Assembly (NCBI GenBank): GCA_001972305.1
Contig: BDDD01001000.1
Span: 124,001 to 188,000, forward strand
Length of the DNA stretch: 64,000 bases
From: Cephalotus follicularis
Taxonomy: Eukaryota > Streptophyta > Magnoliopsida > Oxalidales > Cephalotaceae
Reading direction: 5' to 3'
Below the pieces are notes generated by a model. That model was not told where the DNA came from. It made no database searches and saw only the letters and a list, made by a program, of their open reading frames with translations. This document shows, piece after piece, positions 11,157 to 22,340 of the stretch. Numbering within the stretch: the stretch's first letter is position 1; each line of letters starts with the position of its first letter. Both the position numbers and the translations under genes were made by a program.

Positions 11157-12230
11157 ATGGACCTATGAAGAGGTAAAAGAGGAAGGTGTAGAGCCGATGA
11201 AGGAGTCAATGCTCCGCCAGTGCATGGAAATGATCCGCCAGTGAATGAAGGAGTAAATATTCCTCCAGTGTAAGATAAGAAGAGTAATTTTGATCTCATG
11301 GATAACCTTTTCCAGCAGCAGATTCAAGCCAATGCGGCAAGCATGGAGCAGATTCTGCAGATGTACGAGGCTAACCGAGCCTATCAGCATGCTCCTAAAG
11401 CTTGTCATACTGGTGGATTTGGCAGAGATTTGGAGCGGTTCATGAGACAGAATCCTTTGATATTCAATGGTGAGTTGAATGCTACTATGGCCGAGCAGTG
11501 AATTAGAGACATGGAGAAAATATTTGCTGCCTTGGAGTGTACTGATGAACAGAAACTCAACTTTGCTATATACCGCTTATGGGGCGAGGTTGCCTATTGG
11601 TGGGAGATTACTGAAGCAAAGTGGGAATCTCGAGGGCTTGACAGGACTTGGGACATATTTCGGTCTGAGTTCTCGGCAGCTTATGTTCCACAGATGGAAC
11701 GTGACCGGAGGGAGAACGAGCTAACGGAGTTACGTCAAGGGGATATGACAGTAGCTCAGTACTGGACCAGATTTGTCGAGCTGGCAAGGCATACACCCTA
11801 TCTTGTGGAGGGTAAATCTAGGAAGATCAAAAGGTTCCTGAAAGGCCTTCGACCTGACATCAGATCTAAACTGTTAATGTTGAAGCTAACTTCTTTTGTA
11901 GATATTGCCGAAAGGGCCAGAATTCTGGAAGCCGATGCTAATGAAAGGAGAGTGGAGTGGTCTCGTGCTAATCAATCAAGGCCGGCACAAACACAAGGGC
12001 AGATAAGTAATAATCCTGCTAAATCGTCAAAGTCTGGTAATTGGGGTCAAGGAGGTTCTCGACGCAATTCACGATCAAGGACTCCTAACCGTAGCGGTCA
12101 AAAGAATTCGGGTTGATATACTTTTTGTGGTCGCCAGAACCATGATGAGACTGAGTGCTAGAAAAAGATGGGGAAATGCTTGAGGTGTGGCTCACAAGAA
12201 CAAATGCTAAATGGTTGTCCAATGATGAGG
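11157..12230 (+). pseudogene. gag remnant of element A
   Basis: Gag-like reading with the core FGRDLERFMRQNPLIFNG, WRIW-like LWGEVAYWWEITEAKWESRG and YVPQMERDRRENEL, then a basic Ser/Arg/Asn-rich stretch, and a zinc-knuckle pair region near 12118-12210. It would encode the capsid/nucleocapsid protein of the virus-like particle. It closely parallels Gag of elements B and D, which places the three in one broad lineage. It is interrupted and treated as a fossil. Confidence 0.85.
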
Positions 12231-12329
12231 GATCAAGCACGCGGCCAACAAGGAGGTACCGGTGCTAGTGGTAGTGTTGCAGCTGCTCAACCACGAAGGG
12301 ATACCGGAAAAGGGATTGTGAAAGGTAGG

Positions 12330-12800
12330 GTCTACACCTTATCTAAAGATGATGTGCCAGAATCTACTTCTGTCGTGGGAGGTACCATTTTTATATATGG
12401 CATATTAGCTCATGTATTGATTGATCCTAGTGCTACACATTCATTCATTGCATCTGATTTTGCTTGCAACTTGCATGGTGTGACTTCTAGTTTTCCTTAT
12501 GTATTGGAGGTGAGTACTCCAACTGGTACTTGTCTTCTGTCTGATACTATAATGAACAATTGTGAGATCATGGTAGTTGGGATTCAGTTATCTGCTGACA
12601 TAATAGTGTTGCCTATCTGGGATTTCGATGTAATCTTGGGGATGGACTGGTTGTGTGCTCATCATGCTTGTGTTGATTGCTATAAAAAGATGATGACCTT
12701 TTATCTTCAGGATGGGACTGAGTGCAAGTTTATTAGAGAGAAGAATGTTTTTGCTCTGATCATTTCATATACTCGAGCATAGAAGTATCTCAGGCAAGGA
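12330..12800 (+). pseudogene. Aspartic protease region of element A
   Basis: Follows gag directly. Recognisable parts are the retropepsin active-site area (ILAHVLIDPSATHSFIAS) and the C-terminal DFDVILGMDWL motif shared by Tekay-type proteases. It is the region that would process the polyprotein. Fossil. Confidence 0.8.
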
Positions 12801-12809
12801 TGTAAAGGC

Positions 12810-14240
12810 TAGTTGGCATATGTGATTGATCATACAAAAGGTACGCCTAGTATTGAGCAAGTTCCTATTGTATGTGATTTTCCTGACGTATTTCCGGATG
12901 ATCTTGTTTCTTTGCCACCGGAGAGAGATGTGGAGTTCAGTATTGAACTAGTGGCTGGGACTGCTCATATATCCAAAGCACTGTATCAAATGGCTCCTAC
13001 CGAACTGAAGGAGTTGAAGACTCAATTACAGGATTATCTTGATAAGGGCTTCATTAGACCGAGTGTGTCTCCGTGGGGAGCGCCAGTCCTGTTTGTGAAA
13101 AATAAGGATGGATCGATGTGACTATGGATTGATTACCGGCTACTGAATCAGGTAACTGTGAAGAACAAGTATCCTCTACCACGTATTGAGGAGTTGGTCG
13201 ACCAATTGCAAGGCTCGACTGTATTCTCCAAACTTGACCTAAGGATAGGTTATCATCAGTTGGGGATCCGGGAAGGTGATGTGGAGAAGACCATATTTCA
13301 AACCAGATACGGGCATTATGAATTTCTGATACTGCTGTTTGGTTTGACAAATGCTCCTGCAGCCTTTATGTGTTTGATGAACAGAGTGTTCCAGCCCTAT
13401 CTTGACCAGTTTGTTGTTAGATTCTTAGACGACGTCCTGATTTATTCGAGGAGCATTGAGGAGCGCATGCAGCATTTGAGGATTGTATTGCAGACATTGC
13501 GGAAGGAACAGCTATTCGCCAAATTCAACAAGTGCGAGTTTTGGCTGGATCATGTGACTTTCCTAGGTCACATTGTGTCGAGTGAAGGATTATCGGTGGA
13601 TCCTTCGAAGATAGAGGGTATTGTTGAATGGCCCCAACCGGGGAGAGTTACTGAGGTTCGTAGCTTCTTGGGATTGGCTTGCTACTACCGAAGGTTCATC
13701 AAAGGGTTTTCAAAGCTTGCTACACCATTGACACGGTTGACTCAGAAGAAGTCAAGTTTTGTGTGGGATGATTCTTGTGAGGCAAGTTTCCAAGAGTTGA
13801 AGAGTCGGTTGATTTTGGCTCCAGTGTTGGCATTACCGGAGGGTAATGAGGGTTTTACTGTGTATACTGATGCTTCTGGGAAGGGATTGGGATGCGTCCT
13901 CATGCAACAGGCTAGGGTGATTGCATAGGCATCCAGAAAGTTGAAGCCGTACGAAGAAAATTATCTCGTACATGATCTTGAGTTGGCGGCCATAGTATTC
14001 GCTTTGCAGAAATGGAGACACTATCTCCATGGTGCTCAATTTGAGATCTTCACCAACCATAAAAGTTTAAAGTATTTGTTTTCCCTGAAAGAGCTCAACA
14101 TGAGACAGAGACGATAGGTGGAGTTCTTTAATAATTATAACTGTAACATTCAATACCACCCAGGAAAGGCGAATGTAGTGGCGGATGCGCTGAGTCGCAA
14201 GGCAATGATTGCTGGAGCAATGGTTTCACAGTGGAAGCTA
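12810..14240 (+). pseudogene. Reverse transcriptase-RNase H region of element A
   Basis: Contains the Ty3/gypsy RT series: [17 protein letters not shown] lead-in, [48 protein letters not shown], and the catalytic-motif region [11 protein letters not shown] (near 13420). RNase H follows with [16 protein letters not shown] (near 13860) and [15 protein letters not shown] near 14160. It would copy element RNA to DNA. Order and spacing fit the family. The region is interrupted several times. Confidence 0.88.
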
Positions 14241-14299
14241 TTAGAGGAATTTCTGAGATGGAATCCGTTTGTGGTTTCCCGAGGAGTTATTGTGTCAAA

Positions 14300-15742
14300 T
14301 CTTAGAGCACAACCGGAACTTCTGGAGCATATTCTGACTGCTCAATGCAGTGACACTGAGTTATGGAGTATTCGTGAGAACCTAGACACTGATTCTGAAT
14401 TCTCCATCCATACTGATGGTATACTGAGGTTCCGAGGAAGAGTATGCGTTCCGGACGACGAGAGCATCAGGGATGAGCTACTGCAGCAAGCCCACAAGTC
14501 AAAATACAGTGTTCACCCAGGAAGTTCCAAGATGTGGCATGACCTGAAAGGAACTATTGGTGGGGTGGTATGAAAAGAGAGATTGCTGAATATGTAGCAA
14601 GATGTTTGACCTGTTAGAGAGTAAAGGCTGAACATCAGAAACCTACGGGACTACTACAATCGTTATCAGTGGTTGAGTGGAAATGGGAGCATGTGACCAT
14701 GGACTTTGTGTCGGGGTTACCGAGGTCACGGAATAGGCATGAAGCAGTGTGGGTTGTAGTGGACGGACTCATTAAGTCTGCTCACTTTCTTCCAATGAAC
14801 ATGACGTATTCTATCGAGAAGTTGGCTCAATTGTATATCCGGGAGATAGCGAGATTGCATGGAGTGCCGGTCAGTATTGTTTGTGACCGTGATTCTAGAT
14901 TCACTTCAAGGTTCTGGAAGAAGTTCCAAACAGCGATGGGAACAACCTTGAACTTCAGTACTGCGTTCCACCCACAGACTGACAGACAGTCCGAGCGTAC
15001 CATTCAAACTCTTGAAGATATGTTGCGGGCTTGTATTCTTGCTTTTGTTGGGAGTTGGGAGGATCATCTGTCACTGAGTGAGTTCTCTTGCAACAATAGC
15101 TATCACACCAGCATTGGAATGGCTCTCTATGAAGCCTTGTCTGGGAGAAAGTGCAGATCGCCTATTTGCTGGGACGAGGTGGGTGAGAGACAAGTGCTGG
15201 GACTTGACTTGGTACAAGAGACTACTGATAAAGTGGAAGTGATCAAGAAGAGACTACTAGCTGCGCAGAGCCGACAAAAGAGTTACGCCGATATAAAGAG
15301 GAGAAAGCTAGAATTCGAGAAGGGGGATCATGTTTTCCTGAAGATCTCGCCTCCGAGAGGGATACACCGTTTTGGCGTCCAGGGGAAGTTGGCTCCAAGG
15401 TACATTGGACTTTATGAGATACTGGAGAAAGTGGGGGAAGTGGCATATCAGATTGCACTACCGCCCAGTTTGTCTAATGTGCATAATGTATTTCATGTTT
15501 CCATGTTACGGAAATATGTACCCGACCCATCTCACATATTGAGCTACGACCCTGGATTGATCAGTGATAACTTGTCTTATGAAGAGAGGCCGACGAGGAT
15601 TGTGGATCGGATGGAGAAAGTACTGAGGAATAAGACTATTCCTATGGTAAAGGTATTGTGGCGGTTCCACGGGGTAGAGGAAGCTACCTGGGAACGTGAA
15701 GCTGAGATGATGGAAACATTTCCTCACTTGCTCAGAATGTAA
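14300..15742 (+). pseudogene. Integrase and chromodomain-like region of element A
   Basis: The zinc-binding H2C2 area lies near 14470-14620. The catalytic core includes [34 protein letters not shown] and STAFHPQTD near 14680-14990. The C-terminal domain has KGDHVFLKISPPRGIHRFG and LSNVHNVFHVSMLRKYVPD. The end, near 15580-15742, carries RKVL-type RNKTIPMVKVLWR and EEATWEREAEM, the chromodomain-like tail that marks chromoviruses (Tekay/Del). In the family this tail directs insertion toward heterochromatin. A long stretch of this region is still open but the element as a whole is broken. Confidence 0.88.
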
Positions 15743-15770
15743 AAGCTAAATTCGGGGACGAATTTTCTTT

Positions 15771-15783
15771 AAGGAGGGGGGAA
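15771..15783 (+). promoter_or_regulatory. Polypurine tract of element A
   Basis: AAGGAGGGGGGAA lies directly before the 3' LTR, preceded by ACGAATTTTCTTT. This is the usual plus-strand priming tract position for Tekay-type elements. Confidence 0.85.
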
Positions 15784-18700
15784 TGTAATAATCGCAATTT
15801 CAATTAATGTATATTGTACATATGAGGAATAAAATATGCATTATATTGAATTTTAATGTCCAATTACTATATAAATTGGGGTTATTGAATTGTTGGGTTT
15901 GATCTGAAATACAAATGTGGTGAAATACACTTAACAAACCAAAATCAGCCTCAAACAGCCGACTGTCACAGGGGAACAGTCGAGTGGTTGATTCCTGGAG
16001 TGGACAGTCGACTGCCAAGTAAATACAGTTGACTGGTAAAGCACAGGACAGGTGTCTGTGCATGGCGCGAGATAGAGCAGAGGCGTGGCATGCAATGGAC
16101 ATGTGTTGTACGCATGTCACCAGCTGTATCAACATGCAAAAATGATGTCTTGCATGTGTTCTTCATTCCTGCAAGTCTGAAACACAGCAGAAGTCAGTGA
16201 GAAAGAAACAAGGGAAAGGAAGCATGCATGTGAGAGAGAGAAGGGGAAAAGGCTGAGTAATAGAGTAAATGAGTGAAATGGGAATTGTGATACGAATTCC
16301 TTTATAACATAGATGGTAAGAGGGAGCTTGAAGGTTAGAAAAACACTAGAGGAGAGAGAGATTTGTTCTGGACAGTGCATGTTGATAGTTGGAGTTGCAA
16401 AGGGAGTTTGAAACCTTAAATCTTCCTGGTAAGTCACGAATTCGAGTTATTACTGATATTAAGTTTGTTAGTGAATTAAACATACTGATGTTAGTTGTAT
16501 GTATCCACTGTTAAACATGACTTTGGAATTATAAACCTGGAATTAGAGATGGAAGTGAGAAAGTTGTTTAAAATGTGAAATTGAAGCTTAATGAATTGTT
16601 GATAAACTACTGATTGGATTACAGTTGTTATCATGATTAGATAACAAATAAAACTTACTGGTTTTGATGCATATACCTGTAAACATGCAAATGTGTAGAT
16701 TAATTACTGAGATTGGAGGATTGTTTGTTGAAGAACTTGGACATAAAGAGAGAAATCAATCCAATTTGGTTTCGGGATAGCGTTTGAGGTAGGGGTATTG
16801 ACATGTTTTAGAAGATATGATATGTATAGCATGTCTGGATAATTTCTCTGTGATTGCATGTTATTATTTTGGTTTGAATTGGAAGTTGAACATGCATACT
16901 CTGTTTTGGTTAAACCACTGTCTGACGTTTCTGGACAAAAACAGTTGACTGTTGAACCTAACAGTCGACTGCTCAATGTAAACAGCCGACTGTTAAGGAC
17001 AAACAGTCGATTGCTTAATGAAAACAACTGGCTAATCTTATGAACAACCGACTGTTAAGAGACAAATTACTGATATTAGCTATTGTTTAGGCTTAAGTGA
17101 TATATAATTAGCCCGGCCTCCATACTATATTTCAAATATTAAACCACTTATGCATCCCTTGTATGAATTGCGTAAGAACGACTATGGTTGTGCTTAGGTA
17201 CTTTATTGAATCCTTGAATTGCTATTGTTCCTGTTGATAAGCTGCTATATTATGCTATATATTATGCTGCTGTTATAAGATAATGTAAGTATTCAAAACA
17301 CTATTGTATCACCTAATTTAAAGGATTAAACCAACTAGTGCTATAAGCACAAATATGGATTTTCTTACTATCGTTTTCCAAATGAAAACTTACTGTCACT
17401 AAGTTACTGATTTTTCCTCCAATGAGAGGTACCACTACTTATTGAATACCGTTTCCTCCAAACGAGAGGTACAGTCACTGAACTGTTAAATGTTTCTAAA
17501 AGAAAACAACTATTATATTGCATATTATAGACATATGTAATATTGTTATTGAATTGATTGAATTGTTTGTCTATGTTATTGCCGTTAGTCGACTGATAGG
17601 AGACATCACTGGCTACGGGGTGGTCCTATGTGCCAGGAGTTGGCTAGAGTTTCCACCACACTTATCTGCAATGCAGATCCTGACAGTTTCCTGCCCGCTA
17701 AATGTCGGCAGAAATGACCTGATCTATCATCTTCGGAGTGTAGGGTGATAGTTAGCTGGTGCGCAGTTGGTGCTAGGAGTTAGTGACATGTGACACCCAA
17801 ACCACTTGTAACGCCCGAGATTTTCATGTACTATAATTTCACAATGTAATTGTACTTTGAATTATGGAATTTAATAGAGGATGGATTTTCCGAATTTGGT
17901 GATGTTTTCCCATTGCTATGATGTTCAATTATTGTGTTAAATGCTAAAAGAATGTGAAAAGGGCTAAAACGACGTTGTTCTGGGGGAAACACGTCGACTC
18001 CTTTATAATCACGTCGACGCCTTTGAGGAAAATGGCACACGTAGCTGCATGCACATGCACATCGATCCGGACGAGGACATCGACGTCCTTGTGTAAAAAT
18101 TGATGAAAGACATCGACGCCTTTTTAAAGACATCGACGCTTTATGTTCGAATGTCATGCATGTTACTCTGCTGCCAAATAACGTGCAAGGGGAAATCGAG
18201 ATGGGGCCTTTTGCAGGCGCCTTGAGGCATGAGTTAGGACGTGTTGGGCATGCACCTTACCCCCTAACCTGCATGACTGAAATGAGGAGGACAAGTGTGA
18301 CTTGGGTGTGTGTACATGCAAGAAATGCAAGAAGAATGGAACAGGTGTGCATGCAAGGGATGGATAGAAGGAATGGGGGCATTGTCTGGCATGAGGGACT
18401 GGGAAACGAACCCAGCTGCTGCATGCAGAGATGGGGATGTACCCTAGGCACATGTGACCTGCAATTAAAATGCAAAAGAAGAAGAAGTAGGGGGTATTGC
18501 ATATAAGACATCCTTCACCCCTTACCTTCGACTGTTATTGCTTGAGAAAGAACCAACAATTGAGAGAACACTGTGAGTGTGAGGAAACAGTAAGTAAAGG
18601 AGGGAAAACGTTTCCACCATTGTTGAGCTTGGAGCTTGGAACCACTAATGCAGCTACGGGACGGACCTAGAGGGGCTGCTGTGACCTGTCTGGAAACGAA

Positions 18701-21160
18701 AAGAGGTGGACCTTCCAGTTCCTAACTTGGGACGAAAGGTAGGGGAAAGCCATACTGTAAATTCGAGTTTGATATCCATGCATGGTTTATGATTTTGGAT
18801 GTATAAAATGCATGATTCTTGAAATGATATTGTTACTGGATTGATGCCATGATATGCTAGATATGTTTTGAGTATCTGCATGTTGGTTTCTTGCCATGAA
18901 AACCTGTTATTATGCATGATTATGGGTTATTAAGGCCATTGTTTTTCAAGTCGTGAGGTAGAAGACGACTACTGTTGGAAAAGACATCGACGCCTTTTAA
19001 ATAAACATCGACGTCTTTTTAGTTTTGCCTTGTTACTGACTGAAAGGGATCGACGTCTATGGAAAGACATCGACGCCCTAGGCTACCTACCTGGATTTTG
19101 ACGTGAAAGACGTCGACGCCTAAGGTTCCCACCTTGACGCGTCGACGCCGTCAACCATACGCTGTCATTATAAGGTTCCAGACCTTGAGCGTCGACGCGT
19201 ATGAAATGGACATCGACGCCTTCTGTGGAAGAACGCGCTGACACTGAGACTTGGACATCGACGCCTGACGTAAAAGACATCGACGCCTTTTGGAAAGACA
19301 TTGACGTCTTTGCTACTGTTTGGGGTTTCCTTCATCTAACGATACGAAACGATCCCGATTCCTGTTAGGGTGCATTTGAGCATATGTATGCATTGCATAT
19401 GTACTGTTTACTGCCTGATTGTATACTGTTTGTGAATTGTTTATGATTTCTAAAGTATTGATATTTAGAAATGCATATGTGAACTCAGAATAGGATATTT
19501 TGAGTGTGAAAATATGTATTGATTAAATAACGTATTTTCGACCGAACGGATAAACAATTTACACTACTGAAACTGTTTATTGATATTTTCTACTGAAAAT
19601 GTCTATTTTCAAATGTTGTCATTTTTGGAAACATTTTGGAAAACAACTGCCTGTTGTCGATCTAATCGATCATTACTGTTTACTGCACTGTTACTGTTTA
19701 AATTCACTGGTTGCTCTGTGAATTGCTATGTGTTTGTGTTTGAGCTACTAGTTGCGTGGCGGAGGTTGCCAGCGATGACTAGTGGTAGGGTTGTACCTAG
19801 GGGTCAGGAGCATGGCTAGGTGACTCACTGTACTGTTGCCTCGCTCGGTTGCCCGAAGTGAGGACCGGAGTGGGAGTGTAGCATGGGGCCAGGAGTTGGC
19901 GGTGCTATACATACTGTTGTTGTGGTCCCAAGTTGACATACTGACTGTTGTTGTGGTCCTATGTGGACATACTGTACTGTACTGTTTATTGGTCCTTTAC
20001 GGACATTACTGTGATTGTTGATGTAGCCCTGGCTGGGTTACTACTGTATTGTTACTGTATACATATAGTTCTTATATATGTAACACCGATATTTTACTGT
20101 ACTGTTATACGTATATATATCTCATATATGTATAAACTGGGCCTCCACTGCACTGCATCATTTATGCATTCATATCATGACATGCATTATGTTGATCCCG
20201 AATTACTGTTATGACTTAGCCGAGTGAGGACAAAGGCTAACCCCCTACTCTACAGATTGATGCAGTGCACTGTTGGATCGGCATGGACGAAGATCAAGTT
20301 GTTATATTCTTGATTTTGTTTATCCTCCTGTTTTGTATTAAACCCATGTGGATTATGGTTTTCGGATGTGCCATTGTAATGGTATTGTTTCTGATGGAAT
20401 TTTGTATTGTACTGTAATTCACGCCCCGTTTTATGGGCGATTAACTTTGATGACTTGTATTTGGGTAGCGTGCGGTATGGGACGCACGTTACGTGTTTAC
20501 AGCTTATGAACTTGTTATGCTTCCGCAACTGTTATTCTTGGAAATGTTTTAAGTTTTATGGATTTTACATGAGCTGTATTTTATGTTAATTGCCTTTACC
20601 GCTTTAATGTTGCGTTCTCTATGAAAGGGGTGTGACACCACTGTATTGATTGATTTTACCCTTGTGTGGTATTCTTGAATTGCATTGTCTATGGCCACCC
20701 GGCATGATTGCTCATAAATATTTGAATACTTATTACATATGTTATTCAAAATGATTGTCATACATGTTTACATTTATATATTCTTTCTCATGCTTTATTC
20801 CTACTTAGCAGAGTGAGGACAAAGGCTAACCCCTACAATTTCAGATTGACGAAGGTGTTGGTCAAGTGCTGCTGAAGCTTTATTGGAGAGCTTCTATCTT
20901 GTTTAAGGTTGTTATTTACGATGTCTTGTTTTTTAATAACGATCATACTCCGTTGGTTATTTTTTTACATTTCCAATATGTACAAGATAACTGGTTTTCT
21001 ATTGTGTAAGCGAGTAGTATGGGCTGCATGCAGATAATTTTTATAATTTTGCAATGAAATGCTTCCGCTTATGTTAATGAATGTGGTTAATGTTGAATTC
21101 TGGATTATTATTATACTGATATCTCCATATATGTTGTCTTGTGGAAAACGGGGTGTGATA
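15784..21160 (+). repeat. 3' LTR of element A, split by a solo LTR
   Basis: The LTR runs 15784-17806 and resumes at 20638, ending GGGGTGTGATA at 21160. The two parts together match the 5' LTR over its length. The insertion between them is the B-family solo LTR. The purine tract lies immediately upstream. Both GTCGAC-type clusters (15958-16035; 16945-17060) and the acceptor-like block (20805-20850) are kept. Here the motif cores are often CAGTCGACTG where the 5' LTR has CAGTTGACTG or CAGCTGACTG, consistent with CpG decay. Confidence 0.9.
17807..20637 (+). mobile_element. Solo LTR of the B family inside A's 3' LTR
   Basis: 2831 bp from TGTAACGCCC to GGGGTGTGACA, flanked by perfect CCACT duplications (17802-17806 and 20638-20642). 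The A 5' LTR shows the empty site (ACCCAAACCACTGTATTG near 10525), which confirms the insertion. The sequence matches the 5' LTR of element B throughout. Two GTCGACGCC clusters lie near 17990-18145 and 18980-19315. A TATA-like GCATATAAGA lies near 18498, a donor-like AAAG|GTAGGG near 18737, and an acceptor-like CTACTCTACAG ends near 20254. No internal region is present, so this is the product of LTR-LTR recombination after insertion. Small open frames in it are chance. Confidence 0.93.
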
Positions 21161-21222
21161 TGCCATTAGTTTTGGACTAATAGTACCTAACATGGCTAAC
21201 TGGTGATGAGGTGAAGTTAATG
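21161..21222. other. Short flank right of element A
   Basis: TGCCA (21161-21165) is the right target duplication of A. The remainder is unclassified. Confidence 0.6.
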
Positions 21223-22340
21223 TGTAATGACCCTAAATATTATAAAGAATTATTAGGCTTTGAAGAACTATTCTCTCCCTTTGGCCGAACCTGGACATGG
21301 GTAGTATTTGCATTTGGGCTCAATTTGGAGGATGAAAAGAATGGCCTAAGAAGTTGAAGTCGGCCCGCATTTGTTGGAAAATTCCTAGAGAATTATGGAC
21401 TCTTCCTTGCGCCATTATAAATATGGAGGACGCCTGTGAGACGCCTTTTGGACATTCTCATTCACTCCAGCTTTAGAAGGTTTGAGAGATAGGAGAGAGT
21501 GGAGATGGGGCCTAGTGTCATGGGAAATAAGGGGAAAGGGACAAATACAGGAGCCTTCTCAGGATAATTCTATGCCTCCTGTCCTTCCATATAAATTTAC
21601 TCCTCTTGGAGCTGAAGGGTAGCCCAAGCGTGGAGAGGAAGATCTAATGTGCATGGCATTGGAGGAAGCCCAAGAGCGAAGTGAGGAATCACATAATCTC
21701 CATTTTCATCCAAATCGAGGTAGGTAGCTATATGTCTGAGCTCCTACCAGCATGTGTGTGTAATGTTTGTATTGTGGTAATTGTATGTGTTTGTTAGATT
21801 AGGATTCTTGATCGGATTGCATTAGGAAGACCCTCTTAATCATGGCATGGATGATATGGTAAGGGTCAGTACTTGAAAAGTACTTAGAGGAAAGAACCAG
21901 CGTTGAGCCAGACTAGTCTCCCGAGGGCTTGAAGCTTCTTGGCTCAAAGTCCGACTAGTCCGAGCATTGCCAGACCATGAGTAGTCCCAGAAGTGCCAGA
22001 CCATGAGTCTTCCGAGCAGTTCTAGACCATGATTCATCTGAGCATTGCCAGACCATGAGCCATCCAAGCAGTGCTAGACCATGAGTCGTCCGAGCATTGC
22101 CAGACCATGAGTCGTCCGAGCATTGCCAGACCATGAGTCCCCGAGCATGCCAGACCATGTGTCAGAGCATACCAAGCCATGTGAGCTAAGCAAATCAGTC
22201 CTTCACAGTGTAGAGCAAACTAGCGCCTAAGAGGGCAGAGGCAGACTATATTAATATACTTAAGCTAGTGGTATAAATATACAATAAGAGTCATATTAGA
22301 GATGACTGTAGAGGTCACCACTATCAGAGATGACCATAGA
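21223..22340 (+). repeat. LTR J, partial
   Basis: Starts TGTAATGACCC, has a TATA-like CATTATAAATA near 21412-21422 and a donor-like CGAG|GTAGGT near 21716-21722, so it looks like the first ~1.1 kb of a plus-oriented LTR. It is followed directly by another LTR start at 22341 (E3), possibly an insertion into it. It holds a short tandem repeat (separate entry). No internal element sequence follows and its 3' end is not identified. Confidence 0.5.
21958..22162 (+). repeat. About eight tandem units of 24-27 bp in LTR J
   Basis: The unit is TCGTCCGAGCATTGCCAGAC followed by CATGAG. Two adjacent copies near 22081-22133 are identical; others differ by a few bases (TCTTCCGAGCAGTTCTAGACC). The reverse strand is open across the array with Trp-rich repeats, explained by the repeat, not by a gene. 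Confidence 0.75.

Larger units (their letters stand above)
8485..21160 (+). mobile_element. A: Ty3/gypsy Tekay/Del-type element with both LTRs
   Basis: Full-structure fossil. It has a 5' LTR (8485-11050), an initiator-Met primer site, gag, protease, RT, RNase H, integrase and chromodomain-like regions in the order expected for Ty3/gypsy, a purine tract, and a 3' LTR (15784-21160) split by a B-family solo LTR. Flanks are TACCA (8480-8484) and TGCCA (21161-21165), a TSD with one transition difference. About 18 differences in the first ~380 aligned LTR bases give about 5% divergence by eye, suggesting an insertion around two million years old at usual plant rates. The coding region is broken, with about eight interruptions. 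Element D is an older, opposite-strand relative (similar LTR start and integrase peptides). Confidence 0.93.

Noticed and set aside
18156-18511. Overlapping open frames on both strands
   Set aside because: They fall inside the solo LTR and are repeated in other LTR copies.
21955-22158. Trp-rich reverse-strand open frame
   Set aside because: Produced by a 24-27-bp tandem repeat.
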